A stretch of 64,000 bases of DNA from positions 558,001-622,000 of the forward strand of contig JASBNA010000021.1 of assembly GCA_038087015.1 (NCBI GenBank), written 5' to 3'. Position 1 is the first letter of the stretch; each line of letters begins with the position of its first letter. The translations under genes and the position numbers were made by a program. This document shows, piece after piece, positions 11,108-23,700 of this stretch. Under the pieces are notes generated by a model. The model had not been told where the DNA came from. It saw only the letters and a list, made by a program, of their open reading frames with translations, and did not search any database. Source of the DNA: Cerrena zonata. Lineage: Eukaryota > Basidiomycota > Agaricomycetes > Polyporales > Cerrenaceae.

Positions 11108-13210
11108 AAAGAGCGTCGTGGTCTTTGAGGGACATTTTTGATCTTGCCTTGAGGTTGGGTATGGCGCTTTCAAAAAGGTACGTGTCCGGATGAAGGTACC
11201 GATATTTATCGTAACATATAACCCTATCCTCGTAGATCACAAACCTATCTGCAAGATTACAAGTTACTAGTGATACTCGTGCAACAGATAACCACGCGAG
11301 ATTGCAGCCTGGGGTGTGAGCTGGATGTAAAGCTAGGAGGGTGTATTGAGAGTTATTACGCCTATAAATCGCAAATTCTTTTGGATCACGCACTTCACTT
11401 GGGTGCTTGCAAAGAATGCCGTCGTCTACTGCCCACTCTTTCAGCTAGGAATCCTACCTCACAATAATATGTAGTACTAATTCAAGAAAAAATATACCTT
11501 ATTCGACGTATAGTCCACACTTAAAGGATGTCGAAAGTTCAATATATGGAAGGCTGTGACACGGATGTGACACCACCCCTCGTTGAACCTAAATACCTTC
11601 CCGATTTGGACAGCGTTCTCTTCTTCAGATCTGGGCGTTGAATACAACTGACGCTTGATTGGCATCTGGGTGATTCGGAGTCAATCTCTTTGGACTTACG
11701 TTCAACCTCCCTTCATACTAGGTGATCCCAAATGACATGAACATGAAGCCTCTTAATTTCCGGGATGATGAGGTATAAACCTCGAACAATATATATCTCC
11801 ATATAGTTAATCTCCGCAACGGGTATTCGACGGTGTTGAACACCGGCAGTTCCTCCCGTCGGGCTGATAATTATAGGTAATTATCTCCAATCCCGATTCA
11901 TATAACACACATCACACAGCGCTGTATCCTTGAACTGGAGTCGAAGATGGTACGGTGATGAGGGCGAAGACTCGGTGAGTGACATGATGCAATGAAAAAC
12001 TGAATGGGTTTAACGTTCACAGAAATAGCGGTTGGAAGGACTTGCTTTCATCGCTGTGCTGTCTCGGTTGCAACTCTCCGAACGGAGATACAATTGACAG
12101 CTATAATACAGGGTCCCGTGTCTTCCATCTCTCTGTTAACAGATATGTTCCACACAATATCACGAGTAACCATCCAAGTTTGCGTTAAATCTAACACGGA
12201 TGGTTCTTCTCACCTCCCACGTCACCATGTTGCCCTCGGGAGTTGATATCCTTTTCGCCGAAGGCCTCTAGTTCGTCCTCGAGGCACGAAGCCCTTACTG
12301 CGGGATCATCGACGATCGTCACATGAACTCAACTAATTGACATAGGTGAACGTAGGTCGAATGTTGGTCTTACTAATACCTCTACGGACACGGATGCTCC
12401 ATGCTCACAATGGGCCGGATCCGTTGCTCTAACTTTGCGTTTGGCCTAGCAGGAAATGCAGACGCGACGAAAGCCCAGTCCAGCCCAAAAGTATATTTGA
12501 TGTGCATCGTTGATCTACAGAGGGCGGGTGCACAATTGAAAACCGCTGCGTCGACATGCATGTCTATGGACAAATAGAGCTTCGCTCAATTCTAGAATCT
12601 AGAAGGCCATCGGGCCCGAAAAATAGCCTAAATGATGTATGCCAAGGGACATGCTTGAGGGGACCAATCGAAGCCTTTCAACCATTATGCACTATTATTG
12701 CTGCAATAGTATCCTTCGACTTGTTACGGTCAGTTTTACCTGACTGCTCTGGTTGAAATTAGCTGAATCATACTCGTTTGTCATTTTCATGTGACGTCAT
12801 GAGACCGTGAGCAAGTTTCCTCGCTCATCCGTTCTCCGTTTAAATGATCATTCTCAGGTTTCAGCTGGACACCACTGCCCAGCTGCCTTCAAATGTATCG
12901 TCGCTGAGTGATTGTATCAAGCCACTACCGTCTAGGCACGCCCCAATTAAGTGGCGTATTTAATGTTTTGAAGTCTAATTTTGCTTTCATTTGAATCTGA
13001 GCGGCTTAACAGTCCATCCATATGTCTTCGGGGTTCGGCGAGGATCCTCGGGCTCTTCGTATCGCCTGACAGCAACTTCCTCATCTCACGGTCAGATGGC
13101 TGTGAATCCTTACGGCCTTCTCTTGGCGCTGACAGGATAACTATGTAAGTTCTCGGGAACAAAGTTTATTATAACTTCACTCCTCGACCAACTCAACTCA
13201 TGTCTCATTG
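11108..13210. other. Long intergenic region
   Basis: About 2.1 kb with no convincing exon. It contains a compact palindrome at 11831-11845 (CGGTGTT, one base, AACACCG). The last ~200 bp are presumably the promoter of the F-box gene. Nothing else seen. Confidence 0.5.
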
Positions 13211-14377
13211 ATGTCATCTAATATTTGCCTCCTTTGCATTCCTTTTAGGATCCCACCAGAACTCATCCTTATGGTGCTCGACCATATCAAGGATGACAAG
13301 GAAACAATGTTTTCATGCTCTTTGGTATGTCGGGATTGGCTTTACATAGCACGGATGACGCTTTTTCGGAAACTCCAATTCAATGCGGGAGCTACCAATT
13401 TCGATCAAGAATTCGTGAATTTCCTCCACTTCTTTGGTTCCGCCCCATTTACCGCTAGATACGTCCACTCCATTTCTCTCGCAACTCAAGGTACCGAGGA
13501 GCGTAACTTCAAGCCAGGACGAATCACCACGTCTCACATCAAAGCTCTCATACCGATCTTTCCCCATCTTCGCGAACTATCCCTCACTCGGATTGACTGG
13601 CGTTCGACAGAAATTCACCAGATGGACAAGATCCAAACCCTCCGCCTCACGACTGTTTCATCGCAGGATTGTGAGCACTGGCTCAATCTTGTGGGGACAT
13701 TTCCAAGCTTGCAACAGCTCGTCATTGACCGTTTCTTTATTCCGATGCCTATGCTGAATGCAATACATCATGATGCACCATCCTCGGGGACCACTGATTC
13801 GACTTTGGATCACCTTCAAGTGCTGGACATACAGTATACCCCGTTGGCGTCACGTATATTGACAGCATTGCGTCGAGTTTCAGAACTTAAAACACTCCAC
13901 ACATTCAGCGTCAACCTGATACATGCAGCCGATATTACTTGTGTACAACAAGCACTCCATGCCGCTCGATCCGTTCTAACCAATCTTCACCTAACCCTCA
14001 CCCTCGCTGCCGGATACCTCGTCACCGAATTGTGCGATCTATTAGGTGGACTTCCCTTCTCCTCCTTGACTGGTCTTCGCACCATCGCATTTTCGATCAC
14101 CTACAGCTCGCCATGCTGGTTGTGGGACTGCATTGTCGTGATGCTTTCACGCACCTGTGCTTCTGTACAGGTCGTGCGTTTTACGTTCCTATTTCGGTAT
14201 TACAATACCGTACCGTGGAACGAACTCGACCAGGTGTTGGTCTCGTTACCAAGTCTAAATAAGGTGGAGTTCGTGAACCATCGGCAGGCCGGAGAGGCGA
14301 TACCGAAGGATTTTTCCTTCCTCATGGAGCTAGGACTACCTTTAACGCATGAAAAGGGACTACTATTCTGTCCATAA
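13211..14377 (+). CDS. F-box protein with LRR-like C-terminal region
   Basis: F-box proteins recruit substrates to SCF (Skp1-cullin) ubiquitin ligases. Near the N-terminus, IPPELILMVLDHIKDDKETM followed by CSLVCRDWLYIARMTLFRKL is a good F-box, with the typical Pro-Pro-Glu-Leu opening and the Cys-Arg-x-Trp core. About 330 residues follow with recurrent leucine-rich strands (for example LRELSLTRIDW, LHTFSVNLIH), as in the large F-box/LRR-like families of Agaricomycetes. The product is about 388 residues with no later intron. The first residues (MSSNICLLCIPFR) are uncertain: a TTTTAG acceptor at about 13249 directly before the F-box suggests that an upstream first exon may supply the true start. 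Confidence 0.8.
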   Translation: MSSNICLLCIPFRIPPELILMVLDHIKDDKETMFSCSLVCRDWLYIARMTLFRKLQFNAGATNFDQEFVNFLHFFGSAPFTARYVHSISLATQGTEERNFKPGRITTSHIKALIPIFPHLRELSLTRIDWRSTEIHQMDKIQTLRLTTVSSQDCEHWLNLVGTFPSLQQLVIDRFFIPMPMLNAIHHDAPSSGTTDSTLDHLQVLDIQYTPLASRILTALRRVSELKTLHTFSVNLIHAADITCVQQALHAARSVLTNLHLTLTLAAGYLVTELCDLLGGLPFSSLTGLRTIAFSITYSSPCWLWDCIVVMLSRTCASVQVVRFTFLFRYYNTVPWNELDQVLVSLPSLNKVEFVNHRQAGEAIPKDFSFLMELGLPLTHEKGLLFCP

Positions 14378-15126
14378 TCCCCAGTCGATCGATAACGTGG
14401 GTGAAGCACTTGTTTGACTTTTGATTTGCCTTATATTGATCTTGAAATGGTTTTACATTTGTCTTTAGTGTCATGATGTCCGGTCGATTGAGATCATCAT
14501 TAGATATGACCAATATCGGTTGACTCTCCGGCGTAGGGGCCGTTAGTACCCTTGTGCGATATGGAAGCTTGAGAGCTCCATTCCCAGATGATGTACACAC
14601 GGATAACGAGAACCCACTTACCGAAATCGCACGTTTGGTGGGAGACATAGTCTATGTTATCTGCACTCCAACTGCGCCCACCTGAACCGACATTCGAGAC
14701 AGGATATCCATTTCCCTCCTTCAAGCACGGATTCTCGCTTTCACTGCACCGTACATTATGGGGCAGCTTTTGTGGACGTCATAACGATCTGTTCAGACTA
14801 CCCAGTAACTGGGCATGTCGCATCAGACAATGACACGAAACGACGGGTTTGATTCGCCCAAGTTCTGGGCTAGAATCCGGGTCACACAAGTGGACCATTA
14901 TACCTTCCCTTTTAGCGGGAAATGTTTAAACTGTAAGCATTCTGTTAGGTAACATTGGTTCGTTATGAATCTGATAGTATCGGATTTCTCATCTCATGAT
15001 TGCCCACTAGGTAATGTCGAGAACTTTGTAAATAAATTCCAAAATTAGTGTACAAAACTGTCGTAGTGTATACAAGAGGTGGCGCGATGATTTGGATGGG
15101 GATACATTATGAATATTGCGTACGAT
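14378..15126. other. Convergent intergenic region
   Basis: 3' regions of two converging genes. A GGTTTGATTCG segment near 14853 looks like a tRNA box B, but no cloverleaf forms around it. Nothing else seen. Confidence 0.5.
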
Positions 15127-17459
15127 CTAGTAACGTTTGATGGGCGAAGATGGGTATGCAAATAAATTCAAATCGTCCGAGGAAAGTTGGTCTGCCGCAC
15201 AAACACCTGGTACGACTTCAAAGTCGTCGTCCATCCCGTATTTCCGGGAAGATTGAGTGTCAGATGAACTGTGATGGATGAGGAATTCGTCATCACCATC
15301 GCTATCATGCAGAATGACACGGTTCATTTGTGCATCGGCAAGGATCGATGTAAAGTTCGATACTCTCCTGGTTTTCCTTGATGTGGGCCTGAAGGAGAGA
15401 GCGTTTTCGCAGTCCGGAGAACGCTCCGTTGTCGAGGACAGTGTTGATTGAAGACTCGGGGATCTATTTTGGCTGGTCCTTGACAAAGTTGGGGGAGCAC
15501 CACTCATGGCGGACGACCTTGATGACCCTGCAGATTGCCGCTTTCCTGACGTCCGACTGGATGTCATGAACAGTCTTGTTCCTATAGAAGGCGATGTACT
15601 CTCAAGATCATACTCGAGCACACGAACTGGCTTCCACTGTTCCAATGAAGTTCGTTTCATTTGTAAATTCCTTCTGGAAATCGGCGATTCACCTTCGATT
15701 GGACGCTTCCGCTTCTTTGGGACCAAGGGTGTTTTGCGCACCCAACAATCTACAAGATCATCCCAACGCCAATCCGATTCTTTGTCTGTCGACGAGACCG
15801 TTGATCCAGAACCGACTTTTGAAGAAACCCCATTTGCGTTAAACTGCAGACGTTCCACTTCTCCCACGCGCTCAACCAACTCCATCCGCAGCGATAACAG
15901 TAGAGGGCGATAGGCGTGGGGTTTAGTACGGTGGTCTTTGAAGGCCAGATTCTCTACGTGTTGAAGAACACTGGACCAGAACGCTGCTTCGTGGGCATAG
16001 AGACGGCGAGTCCGGAGGGGAGTAGTATAAACTTTCCAATCCTCCAAGGAAGGTGGTTGAGTGTCCTCTGCTGTATCAGAGGGATACACAGAGGATATGA
16101 TTTTGGAGTACGAATCGGGTCTCGGTTCCAATTCGGACAAGAGCCTGACGAGTACATCTTCTCCGTCTGGGCCCAGGTTGGGAAGATGGACGGACGATAA
16201 ACAGCAAAGGACAAGCGTTGCGAAAAGCTTCCTAGCCTCGGACGAACCTTCCGATACGTGACGCTGCAGACCACAAGAGGCTACCCCGCTGAGGAAATCG
16301 AAGACGGAAAGCAAATCATCATCGCTAAAACCCCGTGTCGAACAAAGTCGTGAGGGGATGCCTCGGAGCTTCTTTCCAAGAAGCATCCAGAGTTGCTCGG
16401 GGGATATGCCAATCCCTTTTCCTCGCTGCTGTGTACCGACTGACACCGAAAGAAACCCTATTATTCCAGCACAAAGGTTCATATAGGATGGAATGTCGAG
16501 AGAGCGAATGTGTCGCATAAGAAGGGACAAGGCGGGGGAGGTCCATACATCGGATGCTCGTTGATGATATGACTTCGATAAGACATCAACCAGAATTCGA
16601 GTGAAGGTGCGAGAGCTAATGCCGGAGTTGGGAGTGCAGCATTTGTTGTGGAGTGATATCAGATAATGGGAATTGGACGCATCGAAGATGGAATCCTTCG
16701 TGAAAGGAGCATGTGGCGAGAAGACCTCGGAGAATATCGCCATGAGAAGCAGCTCGGACTCTCTGGGTAAGGAGTACATTGATGTCACCTCTAGCAGGGA
16801 TCCGTGTAGGTCTGGATAGTTAGGGCATGCGTTAAGAATGATCGAGAGTGCATGTGATATGACTGCATATCTAACAGGAAGGGTAAGAGGGAAGCTAATG
16901 TAAATGCGCTCAAAACGCACCTTCGATAATGAGGGGGAAGGGTGTCATATAGTTCCGTGATTATCGTAATATCTTCATCATCAAAAGTCGAAACGCTATC
17001 CTGAGTCTCTTGATGGGCCTGGACCTCTGATTCCATATGTTCCCCGACAATAGTGCAGCACAAAGCAGCAAGACTTGGGATTCGTTGGTAATTCGAGGGA
17101 TCATTAGAGTGCAGAATATGCCTCTGAGAGGCATTGATTCCGAGAGCGATTTGTGCAATGTTGCGGAAGGCGTCTGTGACTTCCTTTATCTTCTTCGAAA
17201 GTTGAAGATTAATCAGAGTTTGGTTGACTGGATGGTGGTCATTGCGTGTAAAAGTCGCAGCAGCCAATTTTCCGAAAGACGTTGAGCTAGTACCCACAGA
17301 AGACTCCTTCTGGCGAGATGAACTTGCATATGTAGCACAAGGTTTTGGAGGTAGCGGACGCGAAGCAGAGAGGTATTCGCATTTCGTCCTCAGAGGGCGT
17401 AACGCGCGTATGATACGTGTTGTTGATACTTCCAGGTACGAGTCTCTTCTAGATAGCAT
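15127..17459 (-). CDS. Large protein of unknown function with disordered Ser-rich C-terminus
   Basis: Two exons, 17459 to about 16920 and about 16871 to 15127, join across a 48-nt intron so that LPPHYRR continues into YAVISHALSIILN. The product is about 760 residues. The N-terminal 450 residues look alpha-helical (many Leu-rich helices, possibly a repeat solenoid). The C-terminal 250 are rich in Ser, Thr and Arg, with a basic patch KKRKRP that could be a nuclear localisation signal. The tail ends in acidic clusters (HDSDGDDEF, GMDDDFEVVPG). This pattern would fit a nuclear scaffold or cell-cycle protein, but I recognise no family. It is divergently transcribed from the gene at 17860. Confidence 0.7.
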
Positions 17460-17859
17460 CTAGGAGCGGTTGACACGGTTATGGACGAAAGAGATACAAA
17501 GCTTCAAGTTCAAGAAGGTTCGTAAATCGATGATGGGTGCCACGTGGCTTTACCAGAATGGTAATATCCAAGAAGCGTCTGGCTAACAGCAGCAAACAAC
17601 CTGTCGATAATCGCCGAGGCAGCTCGTGGGAGTCATGTCCCTACACACTTGCATTGTTTGTTATTCTAGAAGGACCCAAAGATCTTGAGATCGCAATGAT
17701 GTTACTTGCTCCGAGACTTGAGTGGCACCCACATTGCCACTATATCATGCAGCGATTTCATTTGCCACTCCTTCAAGTTCACAACTCACAACCACGCTCG
17801 AATTCCCTAGCCACTCAAGTGAGCTCTCATTTCTAATACCGTTATCAAATACTTACCTC
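17460..17859. other. Divergent promoter region
   Basis: 400 bp between two divergently transcribed genes. No clear TATA element; nothing else seen. Confidence 0.45.
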
Positions 17860-18994
17860 ATGAGCACCCTCAGAATGTCTGCTGTTAATCAACAGCCTCT
17901 CTCCAACGAGTTGCATTTCTGCTCGCTCCACGAGTTGAATGAATACTTAGCATCGTTGCAACGTAACCCTGATATCCTGAAGCGGTTGAACAGGAACCTC
18001 ACTATCATATTCAGATTCTACTTGGGACTGACGCCGTCAATCCAAAGCAACCACACATTCCACAAAATTTGTGAAGACTTTTGCGCAATGATACCCTCTC
18101 TTCTGGAGCACCCTGAGATCCAGGTCAAAACGCTGGTATTTGATGGACATATGCCACAGGACTCTGAAATAAGGAATCGTATTCTTCAAACGATCGAGAG
18201 AAAGCTGGATGGCACAACGTTGTCCTTGAACTTCCAACGTTGCGTGTTAGACTCTGCGGAAGCATTGACCGATTGGCTACAAGTGCTGCACACGAAACTG
18301 AGGACTCTGACCGTATTTCATATGACGAGAGGACCGTTGTTCGGAATGATGCAGACTCCTAGTGTCAGCTCTCTCACCGAGTTGGAGCTTCGACTACCTG
18401 ACAATGCCGAGTGGCAGTTATATTTTGCTCTCATCAGCCATGCACCTCATCTGCGCACGTTGCGACTTTCTGCCGACTTTATTCAGGATGAAGGGGTCAT
18501 AAGAAGTGGGTGTTTGCTTATACCTTCCGATTCACCTTGTATTGAATTTTTAATGAATAATAGGGTCAAACTTATTCGACGATCTTAAATTATTCGACTG
18601 CAAATATTTGGATCTCCTCCATCTTGAGATCAGAATTGACCCTTCTTACCTTCACTGGGTGGTGCCTGTCATTCATAGTGCATGCGTCGCCACTCGCACT
18701 GGGGCTCTGAAACCACATCCCACTCTGAAGCGGTTGGAACTGAGCTGGTTTGAACCTGCCGGTCGAGATGAATATCATTATTTCCCCGAGCCCGAATGGG
18801 CCAGTATCGTTTATCACCTTTCTACCTTAATGCCTCCCGATGGAACTGGTGTTCGACAGATGATTCTAACTAGGGTGCCTGGACAAGGAGCGATGCCTTT
18901 CAACCGAGCTGAGGGTGCCATTAGACGACGGTTGGGATTGGAGATAAACCAGTCCCTAGTTAGAGTGCAGGATGGGATGTGGATGGTAGTGTGA
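17860..18994 (+). CDS. LRR-like protein of unknown function
   Basis: Two exons: 17860 to about 18507 and about 18565 to 18994, joined in phase by a GTGGGT donor and an AATAATAG acceptor. The product is about 360 residues starting MSTLRMSAVNQQPL. It has leucine-rich strands (SLTELELRLPDN, HAPHLRTLRLSADF, TLKRLELSWFEP) like the C-terminal halves of Agaricomycete F-box/LRR-like proteins. No F-box is visible at the N-terminus (LHFCSLHELNEYLASLQRNP is helical but lacks the Pro-x-Glu and Cys-x-x-Trp hallmarks). No signal peptide. An ATG 138 nt upstream is in frame but gives a low-complexity extension, so I prefer 17860. Confidence 0.7.
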
Positions 18995-19735
18995 TTGATC
19001 ACTTGTCAGATGCCTTTTTATCTGAATAAAGATTCGTACCGAGTATCGAATTCACTGTGTAACTAAATTCTCGCAGCTCAAGATCGAGTACTTATAGTAC
19101 TTACTTGTTAAATATTGAGATTGACTTAATATTGATAGCTGGCGTATGTAAATTAATATTTCTACACTAGAGGGAAAATAGGATTGGATTATCTAATACG
19201 CACAAAATAATGGCTCTTAATTGAAGCATCCGCGACGATCCCCGCTCAGGCTGCCTTTCTTCTATTTCAACGTATTTGTGACACTACCTGGGAATGTGCA
19301 AAGATACTGCTGATCTATGGAGTCACGAGTGCAGAGACTGATATTCTACTCCCTTGTTTAACGCAGGTGGTATGCCTCGAAGAGAGTGAAGACAAGCTCC
19401 GAATCCCGAAGTCACTACAACGTTGGGGTCATGGCTGTCTACTGTCAAGTAATCGAAGTTCATATACCGTTTTCCCAGTAGTCAACATTGTTCGGAAGTG
19501 GTCGCCGCCGTGGTATTTGGACCACGCTCAATCTTGTCGATCCCCATAGTGAGACCGAGCTTGAATTATCTCTGGGTTGCGTTCTTGGCTCACAAATCAA
19601 ATTCAACAGTGTTGACATAGAACATTCTCAGGCGCTAGACTTGACATTGCCACCTAACATGTCTGCCCTCACCTGCTATTAGTAATGCAGGAATACAACG
19701 TCGGTGATACATCCCATATCCTCAAGTGAGACAAA
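18995..19735. other. Intergenic region
   Basis: AT-rich flank of the foldback element. Short reading frames near 19367-19682 show no motif. Nothing else seen. Confidence 0.45.
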
Positions 19736-19794
19736 CACAGCGGGGATTCAGCTCTGGCATCAGTGATGCCAGGGAAAGAACATCGAGGAAATAT
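19736..19794 (+). repeat. Left terminal inverted repeat of the MITE
   Basis: 59 bp beginning CACAGCGGGG; pairs with 20160-20218. Confidence 0.9.
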
Positions 19795-20159
19795 CTTATC
19801 TGTTTACATAATGTTCACTAAAAAAGAACACGGGAGAAACATGTAGAATATTTCTATCGATGTTTATTACCCTATTTTTACAATATTTTTGACCAGAGTA
19901 TATGCCTATTTAGGAAAGTGGTGGCATTCCCGAATCATGAAATACCAACCTGAGTGTCCAAATAAGACTCTAAATAGTCACCTGTGTATCTCAGTATGCC
20001 ATGTAGCATTAATAGTAATGCAAGAAGCAGCTATTTTTCCCTAAATGAGTGAACTAAGTGTCTGTTCTCCTAATTAAATATTGGAAGAACATTGAAAGAA
20101 AACATTTAGAATATTTTGCACAAAAATCTTTTTAAAAAACATCGTGAGAAACATAATAA

Positions 20160-20218
20160 ATATTTCCTCAATGTTCTTTCCCTGGCATCATTGATGCCAG
20201 AGCTGAATCCCCGCTGTG
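20160..20218 (-). repeat. Right terminal inverted repeat of the MITE
   Basis: Reverse complement begins CACAGCGGGG and matches the left end at 57 of 59 positions. Confidence 0.9.
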
Positions 20219-20353
20219 AAACGCTCTTTGTCCAAATGAGGACCATATTTGGTTAAGATTTCCCCACTTGGACACCGCTACGGACTGAGGCCTGAGGCCA
20301 GAAGCCCGAATGACTATAGCACTATGACTTGTCTTCCGACTTGATCTCTGGTT

Positions 20354-20640
20354 CTCATTTATAGCCATAGTTCGTCGGTGAACACCATTTCTGCATGTCT
20401 ATTGACATAAAAAACGAGGTGCGACCGCTTTGATTACTTACGAGCACTTAACCGTAATATCTGGTCTAAAGTGACGTCAAGGTTCCCAATAGAACCTCCA
20501 GCGCAAGGCTCTAATCGAGCAGAAGAGCCCGTGATGGGACCGGTGAAGGTGGCTCGGCCTGTCATCATTATGAGAGTTATGGCACTCGGCCCTTGAAGGG
20601 CAATCCAACTGCCGTAGATATCATACGCATGATATACCAT
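20354..20640 (-). CDS. Possible small protein of ~83 residues
   Basis: A minus-strand reading frame starts at 20640 (MVYHAYDIYGSWIALQG) and reaches a GTAAGT donor near 20440. A pyrimidine-rich acceptor near 20402 would add a short second exon ending QKWCSPTNYGYK before a TGA at about 20354-20356. There is no recognisable family. The frame is divergent from the P450 gene with 99 bp between their ATGs. The long open frame with a good donor is suggestive but not proof of a gene. Confidence 0.3.
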
Positions 20641-20682
20641 GATGGTGCTCTATCTCCGTAATAAACTCTACCAGGGATTGAC

Positions 20683-20690
20683 TATAAGTA
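20683..20690 (+). promoter_or_regulatory. TATA-like element of the P450 gene
   Basis: TATAAGTA about 50 bp before the ATG at 20740. If used, the 5' UTR would be very short. Confidence 0.4.
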
Positions 20691-20739
20691 TCTAAGTTGC
20701 TCTGCTGCATTCCCCAACAGCATCTCGCATTTGACTACT

Positions 20740-23700
20740 ATGACTACTCCAATCCCCAAACCGCCCACTATCCCCTTCTTGGGGAATGTCATGAATATAG
20801 ACAGTGATGTCCCTCTCATGTCCCAGAATCTTCTTGCACGCCAGTATGGTGAAATCTACTACCTCGATCTACTAGGTCAGTCCCAGTATCATCCATCGGA
20901 GGGTTGGCTCTGATCCTAATGCTTCAGGCCGAACCCTGGTTGTCGTAAGCTCTCGGGAATTTTGTAATGAGCTTTCCAACGAAAAGCGTTTCCTCAAAGC
21001 CATTGGCGGTGGTCTTCGAGAGGTTCGCAACGGTGTCGGTGATGGCCTTTTCACTGTGAGCTATTTCTTCCTAGGTCTCTTCGTGATTCTGACAGAGAAA
21101 TAGGCTTTCCCACATGAAGAGAATTGGGCTATCGCGCGTGCGTTGTACTTTTCGTGTCGAAACTTAGTCTATCTTACTCAGCATATTGTCTTCCACTAGA
21201 CCGCATTTTAATGCCTGCCTTCAGTACTTTGGCGGTTCGCGATATGTTTGATGACATGGGCGACATCGTTTCCCAGTGTGTCATGAAATGGGAGCGGTAG
21301 GTTTTCAAAGTTGCTTTGTGACATTGTGCTCATGAGAACTGCTATACTAGCTTCGGTCCGAGTTACAAGGTTGATGCTGCTGCTGACTTTACGAGGCTTA
21401 CGTTTGACGCGATCTCTCTGTGCGCCATGTCGTATCGGTGCGCTTCTTTTTCTATTTTCACTGCTTTTCTACAGCTCAATTCTCATCATACAATTTAGTG
21501 TTAATTCATTCTATGAGGTTGGTCTCAGTGATATCTTCAGCGAAACAACACATTCAATTCGCATCAGCCCGAACTTCACCCATTTATTCAAGCAATGGGT
21601 GATTTTCTAATCGAGAGTGGTCGTCGCGCTCAACGCCCAGGGCTAGTCAATACTCTCATGCGCGGAAGTGCGTCGAAATATCAAGAAGATATTCACACTT
21701 TGATGAGTTTAGTCGATGAAAGTAAGCATACCACCCTTTACATTATGATATATCTCCCAACAGTATTTCTTCAGTCATTGCCGAGCGGAAGGCCAATCCT
21801 GTTGACAAAAAGGATCTCCTCTATACTATGTTGGAAGGCAAAGATCCTCAGACCGGAAAAGGGCTATCCATCGAGAATATTCGTAACAACGTGAGTAGTA
21901 TACCAGTATTTCCATTTGAATTTAAATAGATATTGATTCTTGTGATCTATCTTAGCTCTTGACTTTCCTCATAGCGGGTAGGTATTTTGTAGAGCTCCAT
22001 ATCACTACTTGCTAATCAGTACATTAGGTCACGAAACTACTTCAGGTTGGTCCACGAATTCATCTCAAACATCATTATCGTGGATATACTCATGATGTGC
22101 TTGTATAGGCATGCTAACCTTTGCGACGTACTATTTATTGAAGAATCCCGATACCTTGCAAAAGCTCCGCGGAGAGATCGACACTATGATCGGCAACAGA
22201 CCTATGACAATTGATGACGTGCACAAGTTACCCTACTTGATCGGTCAGTACTTTTACCAACACCCTAGTATTTCTTCAGAATGACTAACCTCGTTGCAGC
22301 TGTTATGCGTGAAACGTTGCGTCTCGCGCCTACTGCCGCAATGCGCTCTGTGGCTGCTCTTGAAGATACAACCTTAGGGAATGGGACGTACGCTATCCAA
22401 AAAGATCAAATTGTCGCTCTCAATATATATATGGTGCATCGTGACCCCAAAATATGGGGTGAAGACGTAAGCTACCTACTTCAACGCTCTTTGGTATGAA
22501 CTGACATTTTGTTAGGCTGAGTCCTTCCGACCCGAACGCATGCTCGACGGGAAATTCGAACAACTACCTGTAAGTGACAGACTCCATTATAGTCGATGTT
22601 ATATTGAAGGTAACAATAGCCCAACTCATGGCAACCGTTCGGATTTGGGATGCGAGGCTGTATTGTATGTCGCTTTGCTTCCTTTATACACCTTATTCAA
22701 TCTCGGGCTGTAGGGTCGTCCTTTTGCCTGGCAAGAAGCACAGATGACACTGGTTGCAATCCTCCAACGTTTCGATCTGGTTATGGATGATCCGACGTAT
22801 ACATTGCAATTGAAGCAGACTTTGACCATCAAGCCAAAGGACTTCTATATTCATGCCATTCCTCGGAACGACAAACCGAAAATGACGGTATCTCCTTCTA
22901 CCATAACGTCGCAGGCAATGGGGACGCCTTCTGGTATAACTTCTACCCCAGCCCAATCTATCAACGAACCTAGACAACCTCTGTATGTCTTGTATGGCTC
23001 AAACACCGGGTCATCGGAGGCGTTTGCTCAACGCATCGCGTCCGATGCACCCTCGTACGGTAGGTGTCGTACGACTATATTGTTCTATACTGTCCTTATT
23101 TTGTCTTCAGGCTTCCAAGCACGTATCGGCACCCTTGATAGTGCTAAAGACAGGATTATGACGAACGGGCCAACCATTATTGTGACGGCTTCCTTTGAAG
23201 GTACTTAATCCATTCCACAAATACACTCCATTCCTTGTCTGATATACATTTTTAATTTAGGTGAACCCGCCGATAACGCGCAACAATTTGTTTCTTGGTT
23301 AACCGATCTACGAGGTGAAGAACTGAAGGGTATTCGTTACGCTGTTTTTGGCTGTGGAAACCGTGACTGGGTTGCAACATACCAGAAGATCCCTACGCTG
23401 ATAGACACCGTCGCGGCTGAACATGGGGCAGAACGTCTTCTTGACCGTGGGGCTGGAGATGCAGGGGCAAGTGATTTCTTCGAGAGCTTTGATAAATGGG
23501 AGACGGATCTCTGGGCAGCTTTAGCTAAGGTTGGTCCTTACTCATTCGTTCGGAGATACATGCTTATTATTACTTATGTTCGTAGGTTTATAGTACTAAG
23601 GCCACCTCGGAAGATGGAGGATTCAAGATCGAAACACTTGAAACTGGGTCCGCACGCGCACAGCTTCTGCGCCAGCCAGATACCGCCTTCGGCACTGTTA

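Larger units (their letters stand above)
19736..20218. mobile_element. 483-bp MITE / foldback element
   Basis: The two ends are inverted copies: 59 bp at 19736-19794 match the reverse complement of 20160-20218 with two mismatches, both beginning CACAGCGGGG. The terminal repeat itself contains a small palindrome (CTGGCATCA then TGATGCCAG). The interior is AT-rich and has no reading frame, so the element is non-autonomous. Flanking AAA on both sides (19733-19735 and 20219-20221) may be a 3-bp target duplication. A CACAG terminus with a 3-bp duplication would fit a CACTA/EnSpm-related MITE, but family assignment is inference. Confidence 0.85.

Noticed and set aside
11094..11467. Overlapping reading frames on both strands after the short paralogue gene
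   Set aside because: No motif, no similarity to the C-terminal half of the longer paralogue, and no good splice sites.
14811..14900. tRNA-like segment with GGTTTGATTCG
   Set aside because: No matching box A or acceptor stem upstream; cloverleaf fails.
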